Shown one piece after another: positions 7,410 to 15,851 of a stretch of DNA of 18,273 bases; the stretch's first letter is position 1, and the number at the start of each line of letters is the position of its first letter. This stretch comes from CAYMJK01 sp043101635. Its GTDB lineage: Bacteria > Planctomycetota > Phycisphaerae > Phycisphaerales > UBA1924. The DNA is taken from the NCBI GenBank assembly GCA_043101635.1, contig JBICIE010000104.1, forward strand, positions 1-18,273. Direction: 5' to 3'. Under the pieces are notes generated by a model. That model made no database searches and had not been told where the DNA came from. It was given only the letters and a program-made list of their open reading frames with translations. Position numbers and translations under genes: made by a program.

Positions 7410-8144
7410 TTACAGATCCATGTCGGCGTTGGTGTAGACCTTCTGCACGTCGTCGTTGTCTTCCAGCGTGTCGATCAGGCCGGACAGCTTCTCGGCGTCC
7501 TCGCCCTGCAGCGTCACGGTGGTGTCGGCGATCTTGGTCACCTCCGCCTCGGCGATCTCGATGCCCGCGGCCTCGATCGCCTCGCGCACGGCGATGAACT
7601 CGGCCGGCTCGGTGTAGACGGCCCAGTAGCCCTCGTCGGTGTCCGGCCCTTCGACATCCTCGGCCCCCGCCTCCAGCGCCACTTCCATCAGCGCCTCCTC
7701 GGTTGCCTTGGGAGCTTCGATCAGGATTCGCCCGCGCGTGCGGAACATGAACGCCACCGAGCCTGAGTTGGCCAGGCTCAGCCCCACCTTCTTGAAGATC
7801 AGGCGGATGTCACCGGCCGTGCGCGTGTTGTTGTCGGTCAGCGCGTCGACCAGGATGGCCGAACCGGAAGGGCCGTAGGCCTCGTAGGTCACCGACTCGA
7901 AGTTGTCGCCCTGGCCGGCGCCGGCGCCCTTGTCGATCGCCCGCTGGATCGTGTCCTTGGGCATGTTGGCGTACTTGGCCTCGTCGATGGCGTAGCGCAG
8001 CGAGAGGTTGGTGTCCGGGTCGGGCCCGCCCTGGCGCGCGGCGGCCATGATGGCCTTGGAGCACTTGGACCACATCTGGCCCTTCTTCTTGTCCTGGCGC
8101 TCCTTGCGGTGCTTGATATTCGCCCATTTGGAATGGCCGGCCAC
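7410..8144 (-). CDS. yebC: YebC/TACO1 family translation or transcription factor
   Basis: This 244-residue protein starts with the family hallmark AGHSKWANIKHRKERQDKKK. It continues with NMPKDTIQRAIDKGAG, YEAYGPSGSAILVDALTDN and FKKVGLSLANSGSVAFMF, all diagnostic of the YebC family. Length is typical. The start is GTG at 8144, fixed by the conserved N-terminus and by a GGAGG ribosome binding site at 8151-8155. It is the last gene of the nusA-infB cluster, 34 bases after the TPR lipoprotein stop. Older work describes bacterial YebC as a DNA-binding regulator. The mitochondrial homologue TACO1 acts in translation, and recent work links YebC to translation of polyproline stretches. Its place in this operon favours the translation role (inference). 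Confidence 0.95.
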   Translation of the reverse strand: MAGHSKWANIKHRKERQDKKKGQMWSKCSKAIMAAARQGGPDPDTNLSLRYAIDEAKYANMPKDTIQRAIDKGAGAGQGDNFESVTYEAYGPSGSAILVDALTDNNTRTAGDIRLIFKKVGLSLANSGSVAFMFRTRGRILIEAPKATEEALMEVALEAGAEDVEGPDTDEGYWAVYTEPAEFIAVREAIEAAGIEIAEAEVTKIADTTVTLQGEDAEKLSGLIDTLEDNDDVQKVYTNADMDL

Positions 8145-8150
8145 GTCATA

Positions 8151-8155
8151 CCTCC
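8151..8155 (-). promoter_or_regulatory. Ribosome binding site that fixes the yebC GTG start
   Basis: A full GGAGG lies six bases before the GTG at 8144 on the minus strand. The ATG at 8149, which lies between them, is out of frame. This supports the GTG start over any of the upstream in-frame codons. Confidence 0.75.
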
Positions 8156-8178
8156 AGATCAGTTCAGCGGCGCCGATT

Positions 8179-11100
8179 CTAGGAGCCGGCGCCTTCGGAT
8201 TCGCCCTCGGGCCAGTCGTCGTAGACCGGCGCAACGGCCGGCGAGCCCCCGCGTGAGGCGGCCCGGATCTTCTCGCGCAGTTCCGCCTCCATCCCGGGCG
8301 GCGCGGTCTGCGCGAGGGACAGCGCACTGCGCCAGGCCATCAGTGCGCCGTCCCGGCGCCCAACCTGCCACAGCGCATCGCCGAGGTGGTCCATGATGGT
8401 CGCGCTGGTCATGCCCACCGGCGTCGCGACCGAGCGCCCCAGCAGCGTGACGGCGCCCTCGCGGATGATCTCGCCGCCCGGGCCGATCTCATCCTCGAAG
8501 ATTCCCTGCCGATAGCGCAGCCAGCCGATCGAATCGAGCACGTTGGGGTTGTCCGGCTCCTCCCGGTAGGCCAGTTCGATCAGACGAACCGCCTCCTGCA
8601 GATCGCGCCGCGCCTCCAGCAGGGTGTAGCCGAGGTCATTGGCCGTGCCCGGGTCATCCGGCAGATACCGGCGCGCCAGCCGGAACGCTTCGATGGCGTC
8701 GTCGGTCCGGCCCTGAAGATCCCACCAGCCGCCAAGCACGGCCCCGGCCAGTCCGGCGGCGCACTCGGCTTCGCTGAGGCGAACGCTGATGTCCAGTCCC
8801 CGGCGCTCCGCCAGGGCGCACAGGCCGCCCTGGCTGGCGGCGGCCTCCAGCAGGCGCCGTGCGTCCGCGGGCGTCCCCTGGCGTTCGACCACCTCCAGCC
8901 AGACATCCATCGCGGTCGGCCCGAGCGCCGCTGCCGACTGCGCAAGCAGGTCGAACATCTCCAGGCAATCGCGATAGCGGCCGGCGCCAGCCAGTTCCGC
9001 GGCGGCGCGCGCCGCCAGCAGCCCCTCTGCATCTGCGCCGGGTGGCGTGGTCGCCTGCGCAACGGCCCGCGCCAGTTGCTCGGGGGTCGACCCTTTCCAG
9101 GCGATCAACACAGCGAGCCGCTGCTCGTGGAACGCAGGCGCCATTCCCACGCCCGGCCGTACGGCGAGTTCGAACAGGGCCGCGGCGTCCGCCAGCGTCT
9201 GCTCGTCGGCGCTGCGCTGGACCGCCTCGGCGCCGCGCTCGGCAATCCGGGCCAGCAGTTCGGTCTGCTCTGCGGTCAACTGCGACGCCTCGGGTATGCG
9301 CCCCAGCGGGATGCGGGCGTCGGCGAGCCGGCCGGCTCCGGCGTGCAGGTCGGCAAGCTGGAGGGACGGATCAATCCCGGCCGGCCCCTGCGTCAGGCGG
9401 GCCAAGGCCCGCTGGTTCGCTTCCGCTTCGCGCCCGGCCGTGCGGAGTGTCCGCTCCAGCGCCAGCTCGAGTTGGGGCCAGGCGAATCGCTCCTGCCCGG
9501 CGCGCAGCGCGGCCAGCGCGCCTTCCTGATCGTCCAGTTCCAGCAGCACAGCGCCGAGCGCGATGGCGTAGGAGGGCGCCTGCGGGCGCTGCGGGGCCCG
9601 CAGTTCCAGCCAACTGCGGGCAGCTTCCAGCAACTGCTCCGGCGTCGATGAGGCGCTCCAGAGCAACTCCGCCATCTCCAGCGCCTCGGCCGCGCGCAGC
9701 GGATCCTCCGCCAGCGCCAGCAGGACCGCCTGCGCCTCGCGCGCCCGCCCCTGGGCAATCAGCGCGCGGGCCTCGAGCAGTTGCGCCGTCGGCGAGCCGG
9801 GCAACTGAGTGCGCAGCTCCGAGAGTGCGCGCGCAAAGCGCGCCCGCGCCTGCTCGCCCGGCAGCTCCCCCACCGCCCGGATGCGCAGCCCGTGCAACTG
9901 CTCATCGTGGGGGCTGGCGGCGACGGCAGCATCCAGCCAGTCGGCCGCCCGTTCGGCGTCGCCGAGCCCCAGCGCAAGCCATGCCGCGGGCAGGCTGACA
10001 TTCGGCGCCGGGGCGGCGGTCTCCATCAGCGGGCCCAGGACGGCCAGCGCCGCTTCGAACCGCTGGCCCGCGGCGAGCGCCGACGCGTACGCCTGGCGCG
10101 CCTCGGCGCCGGCGGCGGCCATTTCTTCGACCGTTCGCTCGAAGACCTGCCAGTCCCCGTCGCGCGCGGCAAGCTCGGCCCGGGCAAGCTGGGCGCCGAG
10201 CGCCAGGTCCGCCTGCCCGGGGCCCGGCAGCAGCTCGACGCCGGCGCCGGGCTGCCCGGTCAACCCGAGCAGGCGGGCCCCGAGGATCTGCGCGGCGGCG
10301 TCGTTCGAGGCTGCCGCGGCGGCGATCAGCCCTGCGGTATCGGGGTACGTCCGGGCCAGAGCGTGCGCAATCGCGGCGCTGCGCAGCGGCGCCGCCCGGA
10401 TCATGCGCGCCCCGAGCCCGACGGCGCCCTGGGGCGGGTCAAGGGCGACCGACCGGGCCAGGGCTTCGATCAGACCGGGGTCATCGGGCGCATCGCGATG
10501 CGCCTGCAGCAGGATCTCGGTGGCCCGCTCGGGCGTCATCGCGGCCAGCACGATGGCCAGCGAGGCGCTGGCGGCCGGATCGGACAGCAGCCGGGCCTGC
10601 AGCGCTGCCCGCAGGGCAGCGCCGGCCGGCTCGCTGGCGGCGGCGACGGCGAGCAGCAGGGCCGCTGCGGCATCGTCGATGCGCGGTCCGTCGCCAGCGC
10701 GCTCCAGCGCGATGGCCGCGGCGTACGAGGGCGCCGGGGCCCGCAGCGCCGCGTAGCACCTGGCCTCGATCAGCGAGGGATCCGCCGGTCCGGGCGTGGC
10801 GGCGGCGCGCTCGTAGGCCAGCGCCGCCTGCGGGTAGTCCTCCAGCCGGCAGCACAGGTCTCCCATCAGGGTCCAGTACAGTCGCTGCTGGCGCAGGGCC
10901 GAGGCGACGAGGGAGCCGAACGGTCCGACCGGCTCGACGGCGCCGAGCGCCGGCAGAGCGCCGGCGAGCAGCTCGCGGGCCGCCGCATCATGGCCGAGCT
11001 GCTCCAGCGCCAGACCGAGCTGGATGTCGATGGCCACGGCAAGGGCGGGGTCGACCTGCTCCGGCGCCATCCGGCGCGCCTCGGCAAACCAGCGGGCCGC

Positions 11101-11652
11101 GCTTTCGAAGTCGCGCCGGTCCATCGCGCTGCGCCCCAGGATCTCCCGCTCGATGGCGCCGCCGGCGCCGAGCTGCGCAGCGCGAGCCAGGGAACTGATG
11201 CCGTCGATGCGGCGCATCGCAGTGAGTTCGGCTTCGGCCCGCACCAGCCATGCGGCCCCGGCCTGCGGGTCCAGGGCGGTGGCCGCGATCAGCTCAGAGA
11301 TCGCGCCGGCGGGATCGCCGGAGCGCAGCAGGCTTCGCCCCGCGGCGTACCGCTTGATCGCTTCGATCCGATCTGCCTCCGCAATCGGCTGCGCCGGCGG
11401 CGCCGGTTCGGCAGCCTCGGCGAGCTGGCGGAGGACGACCTCCAGCGGCTCCCGCGATCGCTGTGGCGCCGCGGCCGTGATGCGGTCGGGATCGAGTCCC
11501 GGTGGCGGCGCCACCGCGACCGGGCTGGCGCTGGGAGCGGCCAGCTCCTGCAGGCCCCGGGCCCGGAGCGACTCGACCGTCGGCGCCGGACGCGGCCCGG
11601 CGCAGCCGGAGAGGAGCGCCATCGCCACCAGCATGAGCACTGGCGACTTCAC
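8179..11652 (-). CDS. Very large TPR-repeat lipoprotein
   Basis: This 1157-residue protein has a lipoprotein signal peptide. KSPVLMLVAMA leads to the lipobox LLSGC with Cys17 as the lipidated residue, so it should be anchored in a membrane facing out of the cytoplasm. The rest is almost entirely alpha-helical repeats rich in Ala, Leu, Glu and Arg. The clearest tetratricopeptide repeats are AAGRSLLRSGDPAGAISELI near the N-terminus and a block at about 985-1115 with NDLGYTLLEA, PNVLDSIGWLRYRQG and HLGDALWQVGRRDGALMAW. No catalytic domain is visible, so it probably scaffolds or binds other proteins. The GTG start at 11652 overlaps the TGA of the HhH-like gene as GTGA. The open frame upstream runs over that gene and is discounted. 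A lipoprotein inside a transcription/translation operon is unusual. yebC follows after 34 bases. Confidence 0.85.
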   Translation of the reverse strand: MKSPVLMLVAMALLSGCAGPRPAPTVESLRARGLQELAAPSASPVAVAPPPGLDPDRITAAAPQRSREPLEVVLRQLAEAAEPAPPAQPIAEADRIEAIKRYAAGRSLLRSGDPAGAISELIAATALDPQAGAAWLVRAEAELTAMRRIDGISSLARAAQLGAGGAIEREILGRSAMDRRDFESAARWFAEARRMAPEQVDPALAVAIDIQLGLALEQLGHDAAARELLAGALPALGAVEPVGPFGSLVASALRQQRLYWTLMGDLCCRLEDYPQAALAYERAAATPGPADPSLIEARCYAALRAPAPSYAAAIALERAGDGPRIDDAAAALLLAVAAASEPAGAALRAALQARLLSDPAASASLAIVLAAMTPERATEILLQAHRDAPDDPGLIEALARSVALDPPQGAVGLGARMIRAAPLRSAAIAHALARTYPDTAGLIAAAAASNDAAAQILGARLLGLTGQPGAGVELLPGPGQADLALGAQLARAELAARDGDWQVFERTVEEMAAAGAEARQAYASALAAGQRFEAALAVLGPLMETAAPAPNVSLPAAWLALGLGDAERAADWLDAAVAASPHDEQLHGLRIRAVGELPGEQARARFARALSELRTQLPGSPTAQLLEARALIAQGRAREAQAVLLALAEDPLRAAEALEMAELLWSASSTPEQLLEAARSWLELRAPQRPQAPSYAIALGAVLLELDDQEGALAALRAGQERFAWPQLELALERTLRTAGREAEANQRALARLTQGPAGIDPSLQLADLHAGAGRLADARIPLGRIPEASQLTAEQTELLARIAERGAEAVQRSADEQTLADAAALFELAVRPGVGMAPAFHEQRLAVLIAWKGSTPEQLARAVAQATTPPGADAEGLLAARAAAELAGAGRYRDCLEMFDLLAQSAAALGPTAMDVWLEVVERQGTPADARRLLEAAASQGGLCALAERRGLDISVRLSEAECAAGLAGAVLGGWWDLQGRTDDAIEAFRLARRYLPDDPGTANDLGYTLLEARRDLQEAVRLIELAYREEPDNPNVLDSIGWLRYRQGIFEDEIGPGGEIIREGAVTLLGRSVATPVGMTSATIMDHLGDALWQVGRRDGALMAWRSALSLAQTAPPGMEAELREKIRAASRGGSPAVAPVYDDWPEGESEGAGS

Positions 11653-12266
11653 GAGCCGGCCCCGCGGCGGCGGCTGTCGGCCCACGCCTCCAGGCGCAGA
11701 TAGGTGTCGAGCATGTCGTCGCAGGCGATGCGCTGCTGGAGCCAGCAGCAGGCGTCGTCGCCGCGAACCTCGGCGGGCAGGGCGCCGGCGCTGCGCAGAG
11801 ATCTGACGAGTCGGGCGTCGACCGGGAAGGCCGGCCCGCCGAAGCGCAGCAGCGTCACGCGGGCGGCGGCGAAGGGCGGGACGCCGGCCGTCTGCAACAG
11901 GCGCTGGTGGGCCTGGTCGGCTGGCATGCGCGTCAGGGGCTCCAGCGTGACGGCGTTCTCCCGCTGGTAGATCTCCTCGAGGGCGGCCCGCAGGCGGCGG
12001 CCGCGCTCGAGCCCCTGGGGATAGCGGGCGCCGATCATGGCCTTGATGTCCGCCGGCAGGCAGACGCGAAGCTCGTTGACATCGACGACCTCGCCGGCAA
12101 TGCGGCGAGCAGCCCGGCTGGCGCGCTGGTGGCCGGCCTCCCACACGAGCATGGCGAAGACCAGCTCCCCGATGAGCCCGTCAAAGGGCGCCTCGGGCAG
12201 GGCCGGCTGGCAGGCGCCGGCCGAAATCGCCTCCAACAGCCGCGCCAGCCCGCTCTCGGCGGTCAC
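11649..12266 (-). CDS. HhH-GPD (endonuclease III-like) protein lacking the catalytic lysine
   Basis: This 205-residue protein has the helix-hairpin-helix base-excision fold. FDGLIGELVFAMLVWEAG (28-45), VDVNELRVCLPADIKAMIG (61-79), the hairpin AGVPPFAAARVTLLRFG (127-143) and FPVDARLVRSL (147-157) follow the order of Nth-type glycosylases. Asp150 matches the catalytic aspartate. The position of the Nth catalytic lysine is Phe131 by manual alignment, and there is no C-terminal four-cysteine cluster. It could be a monofunctional glycosylase, a DNA- or RNA-binding derivative, or an inactive protein. It begins with GTG at 12266, overlapping the rbfA stop as GTGA, and its own stop overlaps the TPR lipoprotein start in the same way. 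It occupies the slot where truB often follows rbfA. Confidence 0.75.
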   Translation of the reverse strand: MTAESGLARLLEAISAGACQPALPEAPFDGLIGELVFAMLVWEAGHQRASRAARRIAGEVVDVNELRVCLPADIKAMIGARYPQGLERGRRLRAALEEIYQRENAVTLEPLTRMPADQAHQRLLQTAGVPPFAAARVTLLRFGGPAFPVDARLVRSLRSAGALPAEVRGDDACCWLQQRIACDDMLDTYLRLEAWADSRRRGAGS

Positions 12267-12661
12267 TGATCGGTCTCCCCTGCGGGCGAGGCCGGGTCCG
12301 TGCCGCCGGCGTCCGGTTGGCGCTCGTCGCGGGCCCTGGCGATGGCCGACAGGATCCGGGCCTGAGTCTTGAGGCTGTCGTCGAGTTCGAACGTGATGGT
12401 GGGCATCCGGCGCAGGCGGATAGCGCCGGCGATCTCGTGACGCAAGCGTCCCGCCGCGCTGCGCAGCCCGTGGAGGGTGATCTCCTGGGCCGACTCGGGC
12501 AGGACGCTGACGGACACGACCGCGTCGCGCAGATCGGGCGAGACGCGCACGGCGGTGACCGTGATCAGCCCGCGGACACGGGGATCGTTGACGCCGCGGG
12601 CGATCGCTTCCTGCAGAGCGCGCTGCAGCGTGGCCGCGATCTTGTCGGTGCGCACGCTCAC
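12263..12661 (-). CDS. rbfA: 30S ribosome-binding factor A
   Basis: This 132-residue KH-like protein binds the 30S subunit and helps late maturation of 16S rRNA, especially at low temperature. The N-terminal helix KIAATLQRALQEAIARGVND, the strand ITVTAVRVSPDLRDAVVSVSV and the C-terminal RRMPTITFELDDSL are characteristic of the family, in the right order. The last 20 or so residues (from about 112, ERQPDAGGTDPASPAGETDQ) are a disordered tail. The start is GTG at 12661, overlapping the ylxP stop as GTGA. It is the fourth gene of the nusA-infB cluster, the classical position. Confidence 0.95.
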   Translation of the reverse strand: MSVRTDKIAATLQRALQEAIARGVNDPRVRGLITVTAVRVSPDLRDAVVSVSVLPESAQEITLHGLRSAAGRLRHEIAGAIRLRRMPTITFELDDSLKTQARILSAIARARDERQPDAGGTDPASPAGETDQ

Positions 12662-13050
12662 GGCGTCCCTTCCGGATCGGTCTCGAGCGCCGCCTGGCCC
12701 CGGGTCAGCAGATCCTCCTCAAGGCCCTGATCGGTCCCGGTGCGCCGGTCGGCGGGCACGTCGGCGGCTCGAAAGACCTCGCGCGCGAGGATCCCGACCT
12801 CGGCGTCCCGGAGCTGGGTGACCTTCCGGGCGACTCGGTCGAGCGTCTCGCCGACGCGCCGACCATCGGCCCCCACACAGACGACGCCAATGCGGGCGCG
12901 GCGCAGCGAATCCTGCTCGCCGATCTCCGAGACGCTCACCATGTGTTCGCGGTGCAGGCGGTCCTTCAGCGAGCGGATCACCCGCCGCTTGTCCTTGAGC
13001 GACTCGCTCCACGCCACGATCACTTCGATCTCCAGAGCGCCGATGACCAC
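12658..13050 (-). CDS. ylxP: YlxP-like protein (DUF503 family)
   Basis: This protein of about 130 residues matches the DUF503 core. VVIGALEIEV is followed by SLKDKRRVIRSLKDRL, then HMVSVSEIGEQDSLRRARIGVVCVG. The family is usually found between infB and rbfA and is thought to work in ribosome biogenesis, with no proven activity. The GTG at 13050 is chosen because the conserved domain starts there and an AAGGA site (13058-13062) lies seven bases upstream. Codons further upstream in the same frame run into infB. The C-terminal extension (about residues 90-130, rich in Asp, Glu and Arg) goes beyond the usual domain of roughly 95 residues. It starts 29 bases after infB and overlaps rbfA by GTGA. 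Confidence 0.88.
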   Translation of the reverse strand: MVIGALEIEVIVAWSESLKDKRRVIRSLKDRLHREHMVSVSEIGEQDSLRRARIGVVCVGADGRRVGETLDRVARKVTQLRDAEVGILAREVFRAADVPADRRTGTDQGLEEDLLTRGQAALETDPEGTP

Positions 13051-13079
13051 GGTTGCGTCCTTACCGTCAGCGCTCGTCG

Positions 13080-15791
13080 TTACAGCGCGCGCTTCACCTC
13101 GACGTTCTTGTAACACTCGAGGATGTCGCCCTCCTTGATGTCGTCGTAGCCGACGATCTTCATGCCGCACTCCATGCCGGCGCGCACGTCCTTGACGTCG
13201 TCCTTGAAGCGGCGCAGCTGCTCGAGCTTGCGGTCGTTCTCGATGACGATGTCCTGGCGCGTGACGCGGATGAGGGCGTCGCGCTCGACCGTGCCGTCGG
13301 TGACGTAGCAGCCCGCCACGGCGCCGACGCGCGAGACCTTGAAGACCTTGCGGACCTCGGCGTGGCCCAGCACCTCCTGGCGCAGCTCCGGCTCCAGCAG
13401 GCCCTCGGCGGCCTTGCGCAGGTCCTCGGTGATGTGATAGATCACGTCGTACTTGCGGATCTCCACGCCCTTGGAATCGCCGAGCTGGCGTGCCTTGCTC
13501 GAGGCGATGACGTTGAAGCCGATGATGATGGCGCTGGACGCGTCGGCGAGCAGCACGTCGCTCTCGGTGATGCCGCCGACGGCCGCGTGCAGCACGCGGA
13601 CCTTGACCTCGTCGGTGGAGACCTTCTCGATCTCGCTGCGCAGGACGTCCACGGAGCCCTGGACGTCGGCCTTCAGCACGACGAGGATCTCCTTCAGTTC
13701 GGCCTCGGCCATCTGGCTGAACAGCGAGTCGAGCGTGACCTTGGGCTGGGCGAGCTGCTCTTCGCGGTCGCGGGCCCGGCGCTGTTCGGCGGCCTCCTGG
13801 GCCTTCTTGAGCGAGTCGACGATGTAGAACTTGTCGCCGGCCTCGGGGATCTCGTCGATGCCGGAGATCTGCACCGGCTGCGGCGGGGAGGCGAGCTTGA
13901 GCTTCTTGCCGCGATCATCGGTGATGTCGCGGACGCGCCCGAAGGCGCGGCCGGCGACGATGAAGTCGCCGACCTTCAGTTCGCCATCCTGCACCAGCAC
14001 GTTGGCCACGGCGCCGCGACCCTCCATGGGGCGGGCCTCGATCACCGTGCCCCGGGCCGCGCCGCCGAAGTCGGCGGTCAGTTCCAGCAGCTGCGACTGA
14101 TAGTCGAGCACTTCGAGCAGTTCCTGGATGCCCTCGTTCTTGATGGCGCTGGTCTTGATGACTTCGGTCTCGCCGCCCCACTCGGTGGGGTTCAGGCCGT
14201 GCTCGGCAAGCTGGCCGTAGATCTTCTGGATGTTCTCGCGCGTCGCCTCGGGCTTGTCGATCTTGTTGAGGGCCACAATGATCGGCACGTGGGCCGCCTT
14301 GGCGTGGTTGATCGACTCGACGGTCTGCGGCATGACGCCGTCGTCGGCCGCGACGACCAGCACCACGATGTCCGTCATCTGCGCGCCGCGGGAGCGCATG
14401 GCGGTGAACGCCTCGTGGCCCGGGGTGTCCAGGAAGACGATGCGCTTGCTCTCCTCGGCGAACTTGACCGGAACGCTGAAGGCGCTGGTGGCCTGGGTGA
14501 TGCCGCCGGCCTCGCCCGCAGCGACATTGGCGTTGCGGATGCGGTCCAGAAGCGAGGTCTTGCCGTGGTCGACGTGGCCGAGGATCGTGACGACCGGACC
14601 GCGGGGGCGCTCGTCGACCGCGTCGCGCTGCTCGAAGGCCTCGCTGACGGCCTGCTCGGCGCTCTTGGCCTCGTCGACCTGGAGTTCGATGTCGTAGTCG
14701 ATCATGATCTCCTGGGCCTTCTCGACGTCGATCCCGCTGTTGATCGTGGCGGCGACGCCCTGCATGAAGAGCCTCTTGACGATCTCCGAGCCCTTGATGC
14801 CGGTCGCCGCGGACAGGTCCTTGATCGTGAACGGGGCGTGGATCTTGACCTTGCCGCCGGCCTGGGCGGGTGTCTGGGCCCGCTCGCCCTGGGCGCTGCG
14901 CTGCAGGTTCTGGCGCTGCTTCTTGAGATAGCCGCCCGACTTCTGCAGGCGGGCCTCGCGCTCGATCAGGTCCTGCTGGCGCCAGGCGCCCGATCCGCCG
15001 ACCTGCTCGCCCTCGCGCCCGCCGCGCCGGCGGGTGGTCAGCGAGCCGCGCCGGCGGCCGCGCCCGCGATCGTCGCCGGGCGGCGGCATCGGCCCGGGCG
15101 CCATGCCGGGCCCGCCACTGCTGCGCCGGGGGCGCGGGGCGTCGACCTGCTCGGGCGCCTCGACGCGCACGACCTTCGGCCCGGAGAGTTTGATCTCCTG
15201 CTTCTTTTCCAGCCGCGGACCGGCCGGCGTGACGACCTTCGGGCGCGTCGGCACGTTCATCGGCGCCGGCGGACCCGGGGCAACCACGCGCGTGCGCTCC
15301 GGCGCCGGCGGGGGCTCGGCGCTCGGGGCCGGCGCCTCGGCGGCGGGCGCCAGGGCCTCATCGGGCTGCTCGACCTCGGGCTCAGGCTCGGGCGCCGGCT
15401 CGGGGGCGCTGACTGGCGCGGCGGCGGGCGGCTGCGGCGCCGGCGCGGCAGGCGGAGGCGTCGCAGGCGCAGCGGTCTCGGCCGGCTCGGGGGCCTCCGG
15501 CGGCGCTTCGGGCGGGGCGGCCCGTTTGGCCTTGGCCCGCTTGGGAATCGCGCGGGCCTTCTTCAGATCGACCTTCTGGGCCGTCTCCACCGCGGTGGCG
15601 GCCCCGCCGCCGCCCTCATCTTCGGCGCCGTCGCTGAACCACTCGCGCACCGTCGCTTCCAGCCCGACGGAGATCGTGGACATGTGGTTCTTGATCAGGT
15701 CGGCCGAGATGCCCTCGGCCTGGCACTTCTCCACGATCACCTTCGAGGAGACGCCCAGTTCCTTCGCCAGTTCGTATACGCGCTTCGCCAA
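13080..15791 (-). CDS. infB: Translation initiation factor IF-2
   Basis: This GTPase of about 903 residues brings fMet-tRNA to the 30S subunit. The N-terminus AKRVYELAKELGVSSK is the IF-2 N domain. A long Ala/Pro/Glu- and Arg/Gly-rich linker (about 50-290) contains several PPP stretches. The IF2_N repeat (KIHAPFTIKDLSAATG) precedes the G domain, which has G1 GHVDHGKT (405-412), G2 GGITQ (429-433), G3 DTPGH (455-459) and G4 NKID (509-512). Domains II, III and IV follow to the end. The residues after GGITQ are ATSAF instead of the usual HIGAY. The TTG at 15791 is preferred because GAGGTG lies four bases upstream and the product then begins MAKRVYEL. The ATG at 15815 has no Shine-Dalgarno sequence but would add eight residues. 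nusA ends 60 bases upstream. Confidence 0.95.
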   Translation of the reverse strand: MAKRVYELAKELGVSSKVIVEKCQAEGISADLIKNHMSTISVGLEATVREWFSDGAEDEGGGGAATAVETAQKVDLKKARAIPKRAKAKRAAPPEAPPEAPEPAETAAPATPPPAAPAPQPPAAAPVSAPEPAPEPEPEVEQPDEALAPAAEAPAPSAEPPPAPERTRVVAPGPPAPMNVPTRPKVVTPAGPRLEKKQEIKLSGPKVVRVEAPEQVDAPRPRRSSGGPGMAPGPMPPPGDDRGRGRRRGSLTTRRRGGREGEQVGGSGAWRQQDLIEREARLQKSGGYLKKQRQNLQRSAQGERAQTPAQAGGKVKIHAPFTIKDLSAATGIKGSEIVKRLFMQGVAATINSGIDVEKAQEIMIDYDIELQVDEAKSAEQAVSEAFEQRDAVDERPRGPVVTILGHVDHGKTSLLDRIRNANVAAGEAGGITQATSAFSVPVKFAEESKRIVFLDTPGHEAFTAMRSRGAQMTDIVVLVVAADDGVMPQTVESINHAKAAHVPIIVALNKIDKPEATRENIQKIYGQLAEHGLNPTEWGGETEVIKTSAIKNEGIQELLEVLDYQSQLLELTADFGGAARGTVIEARPMEGRGAVANVLVQDGELKVGDFIVAGRAFGRVRDITDDRGKKLKLASPPQPVQISGIDEIPEAGDKFYIVDSLKKAQEAAEQRRARDREEQLAQPKVTLDSLFSQMAEAELKEILVVLKADVQGSVDVLRSEIEKVSTDEVKVRVLHAAVGGITESDVLLADASSAIIIGFNVIASSKARQLGDSKGVEIRKYDVIYHITEDLRKAAEGLLEPELRQEVLGHAEVRKVFKVSRVGAVAGCYVTDGTVERDALIRVTRQDIVIENDRKLEQLRRFKDDVKDVRAGMECGMKIVGYDDIKEGDILECYKNVEVKRAL

Positions 15792-15795
15792 TCTG

Positions 15796-15801
15796 CACCT
15801 C
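15796..15801 (-). promoter_or_regulatory. Ribosome binding site supporting the TTG start of infB
   Basis: GAGGTG on the minus strand sits four bases ahead of the TTG at 15791. The competing ATG at 15815 is preceded only by a GGCC-rich stretch. TTG is also where family similarity begins. Confidence 0.6.
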
Positions 15802-15851
15802 AGTCGGTCAGCCATCGGCCGGCCCGGGCCCTCCGGGACGGCGGCCGCCGA

